NCBI GenBank assembly: GCA_023374025.1
Contig: SIJG01000012.1
Coordinates: forward strand, 468,492-532,491
DNA length: 64,000 bases
Source of the DNA: Heterodera schachtii
Lineage: Eukaryota > Nematoda > Chromadorea > Rhabditida > Heteroderidae
Reading direction: 5' to 3'
Shown here: positions 1-12,554 of the stretch, piece by piece
Layout: the number at the start of each line of letters is the position of its first letter
How positions within the stretch are numbered: the first letter of the stretch is position 1
The notes under the pieces: generated by a model
Told to the model about the DNA's origin: nothing
Databases searched by the model: none
Seen by the model: only the letters and a program-made list of their open reading frames with translations
Made by a program: the position numbers and the translations under genes

Positions 1-1642
1 TGCTCCTCCATTTGCTTTTGCTTTGATCACTTTTGTGCTCACGCTGACTGACTTGAATTCTGATCACTTCTCTGCTCCTCCATTTTGATTTTGCTTTGAT
101 CACTTCGGTGCTCAGCCGACTGGCTTGAGTTCTGATCATTCTCTGCACCTTCAGTTTGGCTTTTGCTTTGATCACTTTTGTGCTCAGACCGACTGACTTG
201 ATTCTGATCACTTCTTTGCTCCTCCATTTTGATTTTGCTTTGATCACTTTTGTGCTCAGTTGACTTGCTTGAGTTGTGATCACTTTTCTGCTCCTCCATT
301 TGGCTTTTGCTTTGATCACTTTGTGCTCGAACCGACTGACTTGAATTCTGATCACTTCTTTGCTCCTCCATTTTGATTTTGCTTTGATCAGTTTATGTGC
401 TCAGCCGACTGCTTGAGTTCTGATCACTTCTCTGCACCTTCATTTGCTTTTGCTTTGATCACTTTTGTGCTCAACCGACTGACTTGAATTCTGATCACTT
501 CTTTGCTCCTCCATTTTGATTTTGCTTTGATCAGTTTTGTGCTCACGACTGGCTTGAGTTCTGATCACTTCTCTGCACCTTCATTTGGCTTTTGCTTTGA
601 TCACTTTTGTGCTCAACCGACTGACTTGAATTCTGATCACTTCTTCTGCACCTCCATTTGGCTTTTCTTTGATCACTTTTGTGCTCACCGACTGACTTGA
701 ATTCTGATCACTTCTCTGCTCCTCCATTTGGCTTTTGCTTTGATCACTTTTGTGCTCAGCCGACTGGACTTGAATTCTGATCACTTCTCTGCACCTCCAT
801 TTTGATTTTGCTTTGATCACTTTTGTGCTCAGCCGACTGGCTTGAGTTCTGATCACTTCTCTGTTCCTCCAATTTGCTTTTACTTTCCGATTGGCTTAAA
901 TTCTGATCAAAGGAGCTCATCATTTCCTCCAATTTTCTTTGGTCACTTTTCTTCTCTTCTTTGATGCTTATGTTTTGACCAGCACTGTGCTTCTTCAGTT
1001 GACTTTGATCACTTAGATCCTTTTCCACAATGCTTTTGTTCCGATCACTCCCTTGTTCATTCAGTTGGATTTGATCAATTCGTTGCGCTTCACTCATGCT
1101 CACATTCTGATCGCCCATATATTCCTCAAGTAGACTTTGGCTTTGGTCGTTTCTGTGTATGTACTCTTCCAATTTGCCTTTGCTTTTGTTATTTTTCTGC
1201 TCTTCCATTTGGCTTGCATTCTTCTGATCACCTTTGAGCTCTTCAGTTTGGCTTGTGTTCTTCTGATCGCTCATGTACTCTTCCATTTGGCTTTGATCAC
1301 TTTTCAACATTTGGCTTACATTCTTCTGATCACCCTGGAGCTCTTCCATGTAGCTTGCATTTTTCTGATCACTTTTATACTCTTCCATTTGGCTTTGATC
1401 ACTTTTTGCTCTTCCATTTGGCTTGCGTTCTTCTGATCACTCTTATACTCTTCCATTTGGCTTTTATCACTTTTCTGCTCATCCTTTTGGCTTATGTTCT
1501 TCTGATCACTTTTGTGCTCTCCAATTTCTGTTTGATCACTTCGGTGCTCTTCCATTTCTGTCCTCTGCTGTTCAGATTTGTTTTCTTGATGCCATTCCTC
1601 CGTTTCATTTTTCTCATTTTTAAATTCTTCCATCATGCCCAT
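1..1642 (-). repeat. Coding-type 72-bp repeat array, acidic SDQ/MEEQ repeat protein (frame-broken, partial)
   Basis: A tandem array with a unit of about 72 bp (24 codons) reads on the minus strand as low-complexity, highly charged repeats with recurrent SDQ, MEEQ and AEHKSDQSK blocks. Units near 860-1640 are more diverged (SDQKNASQMEE type), those at 1-860 more uniform, as if expanded recently. The longest open stretches are 1316-1642, 756-1388 and 39-371. They lie in different frames: small length changes near 1400, 770 and elsewhere break the frame, so either this is a decaying gene or the consensus carries indel errors. No cysteines, membrane segments or known domain are visible; the composition predicts a soluble coiled or disordered protein. 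The array is cut by the left edge. Function unknown. Confidence 0.6.
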
Positions 1643-1739
1643 TTGTTCCTCTTTGCTTCATCCTTTATCCCATTATCTTCGAAGTGAAAGCATCTAAAAA
1701 TTTAATTTATTTTATTTTTAAACATTTATTTTTTTATTG

Positions 1740-1930
1740 CCATTTGTTCAGAGGATGATGAATTGCTGCTGCTGCTCGAATGCTGCTCTTCAGAAGATGA
1801 CGAAAAATTTTGGCTTTGAAAAACTGTTTCCGAAATTTCATCGACATTGGCATTTTGTTCAAACGCTGCTGCGTTTTGCTGTACCTCAGCAGCAGCAGAA
1901 GAAGCCCCCTAAAATTGGTCAGACCATATT
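1740..1930 (-). CDS. Candidate upstream exon of the SDQ-repeat gene, Ser/Gln/Ala-rich
   Basis: On the minus strand an acceptor of CCAATTTTAG type is followed by an open stretch reading GASSAAAEVQQNAAAFEQ and later SSSSEEQHSSSSSNSSSS before reaching ATGGCAATA near 1740. It sits directly upstream (in minus sense) of the SDQ array and has similar low-complexity composition, so it may be the preceding exon. The donor would have to be GC-type, and I could not make the phase join cleanly to the MGMMEEF start of the array. The link is therefore inference. Confidence 0.35.
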
Positions 1931-1942
1931 TAATTGACAAAC

Positions 1943-3399
1943 AATTCAATTTAGGATTCCTTCCCGAGCCAAATCAGTCAGGGGAAGGACTTGATCAGAC
2001 AATTCTCGTCTCTGTTCCCGAAATTTACTAGAGCCCGGAACCGTAAATCCCCGACATTCTGTACCCTATGTCATCGGTAGGAAGCCTAATTAATTAATTA
2101 GTCTTAAAAATACAACCTTTTGCTGTTCACATTTAATTGGCACCAAAAAAGAAAAAAGAAATGAACAAAAAATGGAAAGTACAGTAAATAAAATTTTTGT
2201 ATTCATCAAACATAAAAAGCGTAAATGATGTGAAGACGCTTTCTTTATTTAATTCTGTATAAATAAATGTGGAAAAGCAAAAATTGTCGGCAATGAATTA
2301 ATTAAAATAATTGAAAATCATTTTAAACGGCGGGGTTAATTTCTTTAATGAATTCAAAGCATCATTTTCTTAGCAGCGTAATTCGTCAGTGGACGAAGAG
2401 AGCCTCAAAAAAGCAAAAATACTAAAAATGATGTACATGTTATAGTACGAAAATTCAGAAAATTTTTTATATATGTATTAGAAAATGATTGGATTTTAAA
2501 ATACAATTATTTTAAACATTTAAAAAAAGTAATTAATACATAAATTAACTTTTTTTCTTCAATTATTAAAAGTTAAAATATTATTTAAAAAAATTCATTT
2601 ACATAAGTCTATATAATTTATTAAAAGAAAATTCATAAATTTTTGGCAAATATGTATTAGAAAAAGTGATCGCAATTTTATTGAATTATGCAAATGCAGT
2701 AATTTTTGAAAATAAAAAAAATAATAATGCATATATAAATTTTGTATGTAAAAACATTAAAAATTAAGAAACAAAATTCTTTTGCGAAAATATATATTAA
2801 CACACTTGTAAATAAAACACAAATTTCTGGTTAAAATAAGCTTTAAAGGCATAAATATTTGTGAACTGACAAACAAAAATAAAAATAAATCAGTTCAAGG
2901 ACCGAATTCAAAAAAAAGAAGTAACAACACCTTATCCGATCAAAACAAGAACAAATCCCGCCTTTTTTGTTCAACGACATACAGAAAAGATTTTTACTGA
3001 ATAACATAATTCAAGAAAAAAAGGATATAAATTAAAATCAAATTTGTTTCAAAAACAAAATAGTTCACGCAGAGCAATTTTTTATAAAATGCACTAATAA
3101 TTAAACATAAAAAATAATTAAAATCAATAAAATTCTTTATGATAATTTTCGGATTATGTATAAGGTTGCGAATAAAAGAAAATTGCTGGTTAAATAGGCT
3201 TTTAAGATATTTATTTAATTGTTCAAATCTTAAATATTTGTTCAACGAAAAAATGAGTTTAAAAAAAAAATTGTTTAAACAACAAAAAGCCTGCTCAATT
3301 ATTGTTTAACAATCACCTTTATGCGATCAATGTATGTAGTTTTGTGTGGAATGGCAACAAAACCAAAACAAACATAACGCCAACAATACACAAAACAAT
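1943..3399. other. Intergenic, AT-rich, no gene seen
   Basis: A/T homopolymer-rich sequence without convincing splice-flanked open stretches. A segment at about 3150-3250 recurs, diverged, at about 5670-5770, so the downstream flanks of the two paralogous genes were part of the same duplication. Confidence 0.5.
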
Positions 3400-4830
3400 T
3401 CAAACATCCTCCCCTCGGATGTGATCGGGCAAAGTAACGTCAAGGTAATTTGAAAATTTTTTAAGCAACGTCAGAAGGGTGCACATAATCACGCCAAGGT
3501 TCTCTTTTGGGTCACACTTCAACTTGATGATGTCAAAACCCTTATAATTTTTATCAATTAAATTAAGAATTGCAAAATTATCGCACTTCGTCCGGGAAAT
3601 GTTTAAAAGACGAGCTCACGACGCCAACACCAGTGCCACTGCACGACCCAGTTGCGTCAAAACCTTGACGCTGAAAAACAAAAAAAAAAGCCCAATATTC
3701 ATCCAATATAAAACAAAATAAATTGTTAAAGGAATTAATTTTTTTTTCTTCGAATATTTGTATAATTGAATCAAATTAAATACATAAATTAATAGATATC
3801 CCTTTTATTTTAAACTTTACCCACCGCGCGTGTGAAGTGCGACGGAGAGGAGAACTTAGTTTCGTCCAAGACCAGAATCACGTAAAAAGTGATAGGGCCT
3901 TTCGCATGAGTTAGATAATTGAAAAAATCGGTAGGTAATGAGTTAGAGTGCGTTCGGCAGAGCAATGCTTTACGTTCGAATTGGCCAAATTTCCGATCCG
4001 CGAAACTCGCCTCTTTTTCCTTGATGGAGTCAAATCAAAATTAATTAATTATCATTATTATATTTAAATCAATTTTGTAGCAAATTTATCATATTTAAGT
4101 TGAAAAAAAAATTATTTTTTAAATAATAAGCAATTAAAATCAAAAAAAATTTATTATTTTTAAATAATAAAAGGTTAAAAAAAGCTAAAGCCATGTGAAG
4201 AGAACGCTTTGAAGCCCTGCATTTAACAGCGCATAATGCGCGAGCAATAAGCAAATGAAAGATAAGACAGAGAATAAGAAAGACAGAAAATACAAAGAGA
4301 ATAAATTTACTCAGAGATATAAGCAGGATAAAGTTAAATTATTTTTTAATAAGAAATTAAGCTTAAACTATGGTAAAAGTCTTTTAAGCAAATTTTTATT
4401 AGTTAAGGGTTAAATAAATAAAAAAATTTAAAATGGCAAAAAAATTATTTCTGGTTAAAGGACAGTTTGAAAAAAAGAACCTTAAAAAAATTTTCTTTAT
4501 TTTGTGATTAATTATTTCAAATCTATTCCATTATATATTTTCCATCACTTTTTTACGCATTACCCAAACATCGTAAGGCTGATGCCAAGTGATGGCATTT
4601 TTGCCACCCATAAGCAAAGGGCATAGAATGGCACTGGTTGTAAGCATTTGCCGAACGCGCCAAAAATAGCTGGGCCGGACCCATAGGAGCAGTTCATGGA
4701 TGAGCTCATTAGGAAGCCAAAAGTGTCGTTGTTGTCCTTCAGCAGTGCCATTCATTGGTGTTGTCAGTGCCGGCATGGCTTTTTGATGAGTTTGTCCTTT
4801 TTTGATGCCAAAACGAAGGAATTTCTGCAA
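3400..4830 (-). CDS. F-box-like protein, paralogue A (four exons)
   Basis: Exons in coding order are 4830-4564, 4019-3825, 3670-3587 and 3540-3400; all joins are in phase 0 and give about 228 aa. The first exon (start MQKFLRF) contains LPNELIHELLLWVRPSYFWR, which fits an F-box pattern (Leu-Pro-x-Glu, hydrophobic heptads, then Arg) and would be an SCF ubiquitin-ligase adaptor feature. The rest (KALLCRTHSNSLP, ITFYVILVLDETKFSSPSHF) is a domain I do not recognise. The gene-specific case is supported by paralogue B at 5942-8223, which has the same exon number and phases and readable protein similarity in every exon. The first exon ends on a good GTAATG donor. Upstream of the start a further open stretch (KPSDQLHLSPDYATNDDD) may belong to a 5' exon. 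F-box naming is tentative. Confidence 0.6.
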
Positions 4831-5005
4831 ATGGCATCTCCGCCTCCACCTTCACAGTCTTATTCTCATTCTCTGTGAGCAGCAGCAGATCGTCGTCATT
4901 TGTGGCATAATCCGGGCTGAGATGGAGCTGATCAGATGGCTTAATCAGCGAGTGACCTGCATGAAAAGAACATGTCAATTTTGTTCCCAATTAATCCTCG
5001 CCTAT
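4190..5005. repeat. Direct-repeat block, copy 1 (shared with 7540-8400)
   Basis: The first coding exon, the intron downstream of it and about 170 bp upstream of it are highly similar to 7540-8400. The intron carries matched stretches such as CTCAGAGATATAAGCA and AAGCTTAAACTATGGTAAAA in both copies. Similarity falls sharply in the later exons. Confidence 0.75.
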
Positions 5006-5941
5006 TGAAAAAAGCGATCAGTCAAATAATTATTAAAATTTTTTAAATAAATATTTTATGATTGAAATATTTATTGTTTTTCATAAAATATTTTTAATGA
5101 TTAATTTTATTTTTTTTGAAAGTCCGAATGAATTTTTCGGATTTTATTAAGAAATTTTTACCATAAGCAAAAATATGTTATCGCAACAAGATTTTCTGGA
5201 GTACAATATTTTAGTTTATCCACCATTCATGGATAGGATTTTTACTTTTTGAAAAATCGCTTCTTAGGTGCGTTTTTTTAAATTTAGTCGATTCTCGGGG
5301 TGCATTTTATTTAATTTTATTGCATTTTTCATAACAAATTTTGCATTCACAAGCAAAAATAGTTGAAAAAATAGTTTTTAAAAAATTTCACAAGCCAAAA
5401 TATATACATAAGTCACAATTGACAAAAACCCCAAATAGTTAAAATTACTTGTTAAAAAATCGCTCTAATTCAGCACGTATTCAGAGAAAATGTAATTTTG
5501 GATAGAAAAATGTGTTTTAATATATGCAAAATAAAAAAAGGGTAACGAATCTCAGCACAGGTTTTGCAACAACAAAAAATGAGTCAGTTAAAGGATATAA
5601 AAATCAAAAAAAATTTGCTTCAAAAACAAAAATAGTCCATGCAAGAGCACAATTTTAGTCTTTTGAATAATTTTTGGATTATGTATAAGGTTGCGAATAA
5701 AAGACCAAAGCTGCTGGTTAAATAGGCTTATAAGAGATTTTTTCATTGCTCAAGCCATAAAAACATTTGTTCATTGAAAAGAATGAGTCAGTTAAAAGAG
5801 CAAATTCAAAAAATTTTTAAAATACAAAAAGCCTGCTAAATTGTTGTTTACTAACACCTTTTTATCCAAACAATTTAATATTGTGTGAAATAGCAACAAC
5901 AATAAAATTAACCCAACATACTCCAAACAAAACTCAATTAA

Positions 5942-8223
5942 TTAAACACCCTCCACATTCTGCGGCTGCTGATCACCACGGAACTCGTTGGGCAAAACAT
6001 AGTCAATATATTGTGCAAATAATTTGAGAAGCTCCAGTAGCGTATTCGTCATCGGAACCATGTGGACATTGGCATCAAATTTAATCTTCACGAGATCGAA
6101 GTCCTCCTAAAAAGGGCAAAAGGGGTCCGATCGATTGGGTTTTATTTGACAGTTTGCCCATTTATTTGTAATTTTATAATCACGGCAAGGAATTGTAAGA
6201 ATTTGTTTTTTGCTTTTATTTTTTTGAACATATGTATAAATGCAAAATTTAGGTGATTCCCAAAAACTAAGGCTTCCAGATTAAAATTTCAAATGCCTCA
6301 TTTGGCATGCAAAAAAAGCCTCGTCAAAAAGTCTCAAAATTCTATGCATGAAAATCGAAGTGATTTTTTTGCGTTGCCTTTTCCAAAAAAGAAAAAGGAG
6401 GGCCTGGCAATTATTAATGCGATTTGTTAACAGATTTGTACACAAAAATGGCCAAATTTGTGATTTTTAGCAAATTATTATTTCTCAAAAAACCACATAA
6501 AGCATCAAAGCTTCATTTTGAAAATTTAGCCTCATTTCCCTTTCATAAACCACAAAATGAGTCCAAAGCCACAGATCTGGGAGCCCTGTCAAAAAACGAA
6601 GGCCCCTCCAATTACGAAATTTTAGGTTGTGATCTCAAAATTTTGGCTAAAATCATTTGAAAGTAAAATAACTTATTTAATAAAATGTTTTTCACGACAA
6701 GCTTTTTCAAAAAAAAATTGATAGAGCTTTTCAAATTCGTCAATTTTGGGGTTAAATAATAGGATTTATCTAAATAAATTAATTGTAGAAGAAAATTTAT
6801 TATAGATCATTTGTTTGACTGAAAATTTTGTAAGTCAAATTTTAAACCATCCAAAACTCAATCAGTTTTAAAAGGAAAAATATTGTTGACAGTTAGTTTT
6901 TGATTAATTAAATAAAGTAATGCAAGATTTACGCACCTCACGCTGACAGCGAACCATACTCGTACTGATTATTCCTTCCAGTGATCGGAACGCCGCACCT
7001 CGAAGCGAGCGGCCACTGCAATCAAAGTACTCTCGCTAAAAATTAAAAAAAAATACCAATTCATTAGATTGATGTTAAAGTAAAAATAACAATCCAAGAG
7101 AAAAAGTCTTTTGCATATTTGAATTTGGATTTAAATACAATTAAATAGGGTAAATAAATAATAATTCCTATTTTTAATCATTTTACGCACCGCTTGCGCA
7201 AGCTGAGCTGGAGATTCGAATTTGCTCTCATCCAATAGGAGGAGCACAAATACAGTCATTGTACCATCAGAGTGAGTTTGGAGGTACCGGATAAAATTTC
7301 CGGGCAACGCTTGTGAATGCGATCGGCATAATAGCGCAAATTGTTTCCCTCCTCCAAAGGTACGGTTCGCGTGACTCATCTCTTTGGTCTTGATGGATCA
7401 AATCAAAATTATTTATATATATATTATTATTTTTTATATATGAAGCAATTTTACCAAATTTGAAAAGAAAAAAGAATTATTTTTTTAAAAATAAAAAGGT
7501 AAAAATATTTATTTAAATATAAAAAAGGTAATAAAGCCATGGGAATTTAACAGCGCAAAGTGCGCTAGGCAATAAGCAAATGAATGATAAGACAGAGAAT
7601 AAGGAGAAGAATAAAACCCACTCAGAGATATAAGCAAGATAAAGTCAACTTATTTTTTAATAAGAAATTAAGCTTAAACTATGGTAAAAGTCTTTTAAGC
7701 AAATTTTTATACGATAAGGGTTAATTAAAGAAATAAAAGTTAAAATGGCAAAAAATTATTTCTGGTTAAAGGACATTTTGAAAAAAAGAAGCTTAAAAGG
7801 ATTTTCTTGCTTATTTGGTGATTAATTTTTGGTCGCTTTTTTACCTAATTTGATTCATGAAAGTCAAAAATAAGAAAAAAACGCTCTCCATTTTCACCAA
7901 AATAAATGGACATTTTCAATTATATATTTTTATATAACACTTTATTTACGCAATACCCCAACATCGTAAGGCTGATGCCAAGTGATGGCATTTTTGCCAC
8001 CCATAAGCAAAGGGCATAGAATGGCACTGGTTGTAAGCATTTGCCGAACGCGCCAAAAATAGCTGGGCCGGACCCATAGGAGCAGCTCATGGATGAGCTC
8101 ATTAGGAAGCCAAAAGTGTCGTTGTTGTCCTTCAGCAGTGCCATTCATTGGTGTTGTCAGTGCCGGCATGGCTTTTTGATGAGTTTGTTCTTTTTGGGTG
8201 CCAAAACGGAGGAATTTTTGCAA
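5942..8223 (-). CDS. F-box-like protein, paralogue B (four exons)
   Basis: Exons in coding order are 8223-7957, 7388-7191, 7035-6937 and 6106-5942, all phase 0, about 242 aa. The first exon is nearly base-for-base the same as that of paralogue A (same WLPNELIHELL F-box-like core). The second exon (TKEMSHANRTF...ALLCRSHSQALP...VFVLLLLDESKF) aligns clearly with A. The third (REYFDCSGRSLRG...) and last (DFDLVKIKFDANVHM...YIDYVLPNEFRGDQ) are much more diverged but keep the pattern FD-[IL]-[IV]-K-[LI]-K-x-[CF]-D. The last exon ends at a TAA 3' of a Gln/Asn-rich tail. Splice donors and acceptors are canonical. Probably the product of a local tandem duplication; role unknown beyond a possible substrate-adaptor function. 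Confidence 0.6.
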
Positions 8224-8400
8224 ATGGCATCTCCGCCTCCTCCTTCATAGTCTTCTTTTCATCTCTGTGAGCAGCAGCAGATCGTCGTCATTTGTGGCAT
8301 AACCCGGGCTGAGATGGAGCTGATCAGATGGCTTAATCAGCGAGTGACCTGCATGATGAACATGCCAATTTTGTTCCCGATTAATCCTCGCTCATTGTTC
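7540..8400. repeat. Direct-repeat block, copy 2 (shared with 4190-5005)
   Basis: Second copy of the block. In this copy a short deletion just upstream of the first exon shifts the frame of the open stretch that is intact in copy 1 (the TNDDDLLLLTE reading continues in copy 1 and stops in copy 2). This argues that the upstream stretch is not coding in both genes. Confidence 0.7.
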
Positions 8401-10630
8401 AAAGGAGTGACCATAAGCAATTAGTGCACGATTTAGATTGAGTGAAAAGGGCAGCGTAAGTTTTAAGCATAATAATTGTATACTATGCATAAGAACATTC
8501 ACGAGTAATGGATGCGATATTGTACTAAAATTAAAATGACAAATGCTATTGAAATCCCGAAAAAAAATAATATAAAATATCCAAACAAAAAACCCGCTAA
8601 TTTGTTACAAAAATGACTTAAAGGATAAAAGTTGGAGCATCAACAATTAAGGTTTGATTTCAGGATGGAATGTGTGAATAAATGATTGTGCTAAATAATG
8701 TTTATAACAAAAGATGGCCCACTCTCTAAAAAAATCTATTTTTACCTTAATTTTAATTTAATGAAAAATCTTGAAATAGTTAACTAAAATAGTAATTAAA
8801 AATGCCAAGTGAAGAATAGTGACAAAATTTTTAAAGAAACAAGCTGATGTAAATGTAATCATTAAAAAAACATTTAAAATTGTTCTACATGAAATTTAAC
8901 ATAAATGAATGAACTTTATAAATGAAATTATAATACAAAAAAAGGAAAATAACTTCTCCAACCAAAAAAATTGCATATAATTAAACATTGTGATCATAAT
9001 AAGTTTGAGTAATGAGAAAATCTTAAATAAATAACTTTCAAAAATATCAAATGAATGAAAATTGGAGAAAAATTCAATTGATTTTTGCAACAACATAAAA
9101 AATTTCCATTTCTAAATAATGTAGTTCAAAATATAAATTTGACTAATTCTAAGGCAATATGAAGAATCGAAATAATAATACAAGGAAGGAAAGGTAAAAT
9201 AAATATTTCAAAAATATAAATTGAAAGAATTTGAAGACTGCAAAATTATAGATTTTTGCATAAAGAAAAGATTTTCAATTTATAAATAAAAATTTCAATT
9301 ATAAATTTGAATGATATGTGATTTTAGGCGTTTATTGTCACTTTAAAAAGAAAGTTTTCATTGATTAAAACTATGTATGTAGGGTCATAAGAGCAAAATA
9401 TGTTATTAAGAGCAGTCAAATAAATTAAAAACAAAAGAAATACAAATAAAAATATAAACGGAATAAAAAATATAAATTGAAAAAGATTTATATGCCTCTT
9501 GACTGATCTTAAACTTAATAGTTTTACTGTAGAATGTTTACATACATGAGAAAGGTGGAAAGCGGATGTCGTAGAAGGGCAAAATCAGAGGGTCCCTTCG
9601 CATCGGAAAGGGGGGGGGGGCTAATTAGGGAGGAAGCGGCGAAGGAGCAGCGAGGGGGGGGGGGGGTGGTTGCATTAGAGGTGAAAAGAGAAATTACAAG
9701 AAAAGATGTGTCAATTAAATAAATAAAAAACTAGATAGCAATTTCAAAATTCAATTGAAGGAAAAAGAATAAGATTAAATGCTTGAGGTAAACAATTTAA
9801 AATCATGCGATTTTAAAAAGGTCAATTAGACAATTCAGAAAAATAATGGATTCACAAAGCTTTAAAAAATTAATTTTTATACTCATTTTTCTAAAAATAA
9901 AAACAATAAATAATTAATAAAATGTCAAGACAAAAAAATAGCCTAATAATAAATAATTAATAAAAATGTCAAGACAAAAAAATCGCCGGAAAAGGGGCAT
10001 GGAGGGGGGGGGGGGGCGTTGCATCAGCAGAGGTGAAAAGAGCAAAATTACAGGAAAATTTGGTTAAAAACAAAACCAAAAGCTTACTTTGGAAATTCTA
10101 AATTTGAGTTAAGATTTTAAGTGTTAGGACAGTACATGAAGAATAATTTAACACATTTGGTGCCAATGATAAGAAATAACAGATAATAGAAAGTCAAAAC
10201 CAAATTGAGAAGAACAAACATACAATAAGAAGACAAATATTAGAGAAAAAAAAACATAAAAACGAATGGCGTTTTAAACAAAAAATAATTTGTTTTTAAT
10301 TTAAAACAATTTGAATAAAAAAAGGATTTATAATAAATATTTACAATTATTTTCAAAAAAGAACAGAATATCCAATAAATTTTTAACAGAAATATGTGTG
10401 GAATACAAAAACAATAAAACCCACCAGAACTGCTGGCGAGAAATTCATTTTCAATTGGTACAGGTCGCGGATGATGAACAAATATGTTTTGCTTGTTTTA
10501 CGGAAATCTAAAAAGAAAATAAATGAGTACATAATAAGCCAAACAAACAAATAAACAAAAACAATTGAAGGGCTAACATAAATACATATTCAAATCAGGA
10601 GAGCTGCACAAAAATGAACGAACGAAAATA
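8401..10630. other. Intergenic AT-rich stretch with G-runs
   Basis: No supported gene. G-runs of ten or more occur near 9610, 9655 and 10003. A fragment at 8755-8830 (AAATAGTTAACTAAAATAGT) also occurs at about 40430-40470, marking a dispersed repeat. A minus-strand open stretch with splice-like ends at about 10420-10505 is too short to call. Confidence 0.4.
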
Positions 10631-10738
10631 TTCTGGTACGAAATAGTACATGATAGAGATTGCCTCAGGCAAAACAAGAGCGCAAAGCCATTCAAATTGC
10701 CTGAGGCAATCACTGTCCTGCACTATTTCGTACCAGAG
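10631..10738. mobile_element. Short foldback element, GCCTCAGGCA core family
   Basis: Two arms of about 40 bp are inverted repeats of each other (TCTGGTACGAAATAGTAC at the left, its complement at the right) around an inner core ATTGCCTCAGGC...GCCTGAGGCAAT. The same core with CACTATTTC occurs in the element at 14171-14347. Non-autonomous; no coding capacity. Confidence 0.75.
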
Positions 10739-10849
10739 TGATTTATTTAATTTTTTCTTCGTCCATTTCCGTGCAGTGTCCTGCTGCTGATTAAAATGAA
10801 AATGCCGTCCCAAAATAATCAATGTTTTTAAAAAAGATGGAATAAGCAA

Positions 10850-11660
10850 ATGAATGGAGAGAGAGAGAGAGAGGGGAAAGGACAAAGGGAGGGGCAAAGG
10901 CATGGAGGAAAAATGAACGGAGGAAAAGCAAATGACCCATTGCCGGTCAGTGTCTGCCCTTTTATGTACTTTGAACCCGGCCGCAGCAGCAGCGGTGGCA
11001 GCACAAATGAAAAGCGAACGAACAGTCAAAAAGGGAAAATGAATGGGTCGTTTTGGCGCCAGCCCAACTTTTAGGGCTATAACTTTTTTTAATTTCAACT
11101 TAATTAAACCATATTGTGTATCATTAGAAAGCGCTTCACATGCTCTCTCAATTAGTCTTACAAAAGCACAAAATTTTTAGTAATATAAAAAAGTTGAAGA
11201 AAAAATTCCAAAAGTTTTTGGATTTTTCGCAATTTTTGTGTTATAACTATTTTGGCAATTGTTTGAATTGCCAACCAATAGCTTAAAAACAGCTTCTTCT
11301 AAACATGCAAAAGCTTTCGAATGAACTGAATACATAATAAGCAAAACAAATAAATAATGAAGGATTTAACACACACAAATTTATTCAAATGAAAGTGCGT
11401 GCAGAAAATAATCGAATGTTTTAAAGGAATGAATGAACCAATCAAATGCAAGGAGGAGAGAGAGAGGGGAAAGGGAGGGGGGAGGGGGGAAGTCATGGAG
11501 GGAAAATGAACGAATGAGAAGCAGAGGAAAAATGAATGAACGAATGAGAGAAGCAAATGACCCATTGCCGGTCAGTGTCTGCCTTTTTATGCACTTTGAA
11601 CTGGCCGAGCAGCAGCAGCACCACCAGCAGCAGCACAAAGAAAAAAAGACTGGTATTTAC
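10850..11660. repeat. Imperfect direct repeat with GA-rich tracts
   Basis: About 10850-11005 and 11425-11635 are diverged copies: a GAGAGAGAGGGGAAAGG tract, then TGACCCATTGCCGGTCAGTG and a CAG-rich end. Open stretches here follow the low-complexity sequence and are not convincing genes. Confidence 0.6.
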
Positions 11661-11977
11661 CATTTGAATCCCGCCAAAGAATTCGTTCCGTCCATGTGAG
11701 TCCCACAGAATTAAATATATAAGAATGTCGAGTAGGCGAAATGTCCGTACACCTATTCGCTCGTGAAACTAATTTGATATTTTAATTTTATAAAAATGCA
11801 TTTAATCTCTTTGTCTTATGGGATGAATAATGTTTATTAATCATTCTTCGTTCTGTCCTTTGTCATTTGTCATTTTCCTTTTTTATAATTTAATCTTTGT
11901 TCCCCCACAAATTCAGTGATCATTTTCGCCTATAAATTGTAGTCACTTTGTCATTTTTTTACGCCTTTTGTAATAAA

Positions 11978-12439
11978 TAGGGCTGCCAATTTAATGTAAA
12001 TAATTATTTTTTTTCTGGGTTCTCCATGCTCTAATAGTAGGAAAAACACTTTCTTTTTTGTATTTGCGAAAAAAGTTGGGACTTTTATTTACATATTTCG
12101 TTGTTTTTATACATATTCACATATTTTGGGATTTCTTACATTCATTTTTTTAATATTTTGAAAATTTATAAAGAAAAAATAATTTTGAAAATTGTACCCC
12201 TGAAAAATACCAAAAAGTAATTTTTAAAATATTTAAAGGTGATGCTAAGCCTATTTAATTCATTTTTATGTCATTTTGTGCCTGTTTGATCAATGATCAT
12301 CTAAGAGAAATTTTTTCCAAAAAATAAAAAAAATTTATTTACATATTTGGGGTTTTTTGTACATATTTCGGGATTTTTCTTACATATTTATATACATATT
12401 TTGACCACTTTTTGTACATACCTATTTTTGCCAGCCCTA
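11978..12439. mobile_element. hAT-like non-autonomous element, TAGGGCTGCC termini (copy 1)
   Basis: Begins TAGGGCTGCCAA and ends TTGCCAGCCCTA, an inverted terminal repeat. The interior (TTTACATATTTCG, GTACATATTT repeats, a TACCAAAAAG block) is the reverse complement of the interior of 40574-41195, so both are copies of one family. No transposase is visible. The 8-bp flanks differ, so no target duplication can be claimed for this copy. Confidence 0.7.
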
Positions 12440-12554
12440 TTTCTAACAAATTGTACAAAATCAAGCATAACGCCAAAATTAGATACATAGTAGCACTTTA
12501 ATTCAAAAATCATTTCCATTTTTGGTTCTCGATTTTTTTTTTTTTGCTTTATAG

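Noticed and set aside
9534..9722. 62-codon plus-strand frame rich in Gly/Arg/Glu
   Set aside because: Driven by G-runs; no splice or homology support.
10595..11098. 167-codon minus-strand frame with Pro/Leu/Ser runs
   Set aside because: It spans a foldback element and GA repeats; the composition is repeat-driven.
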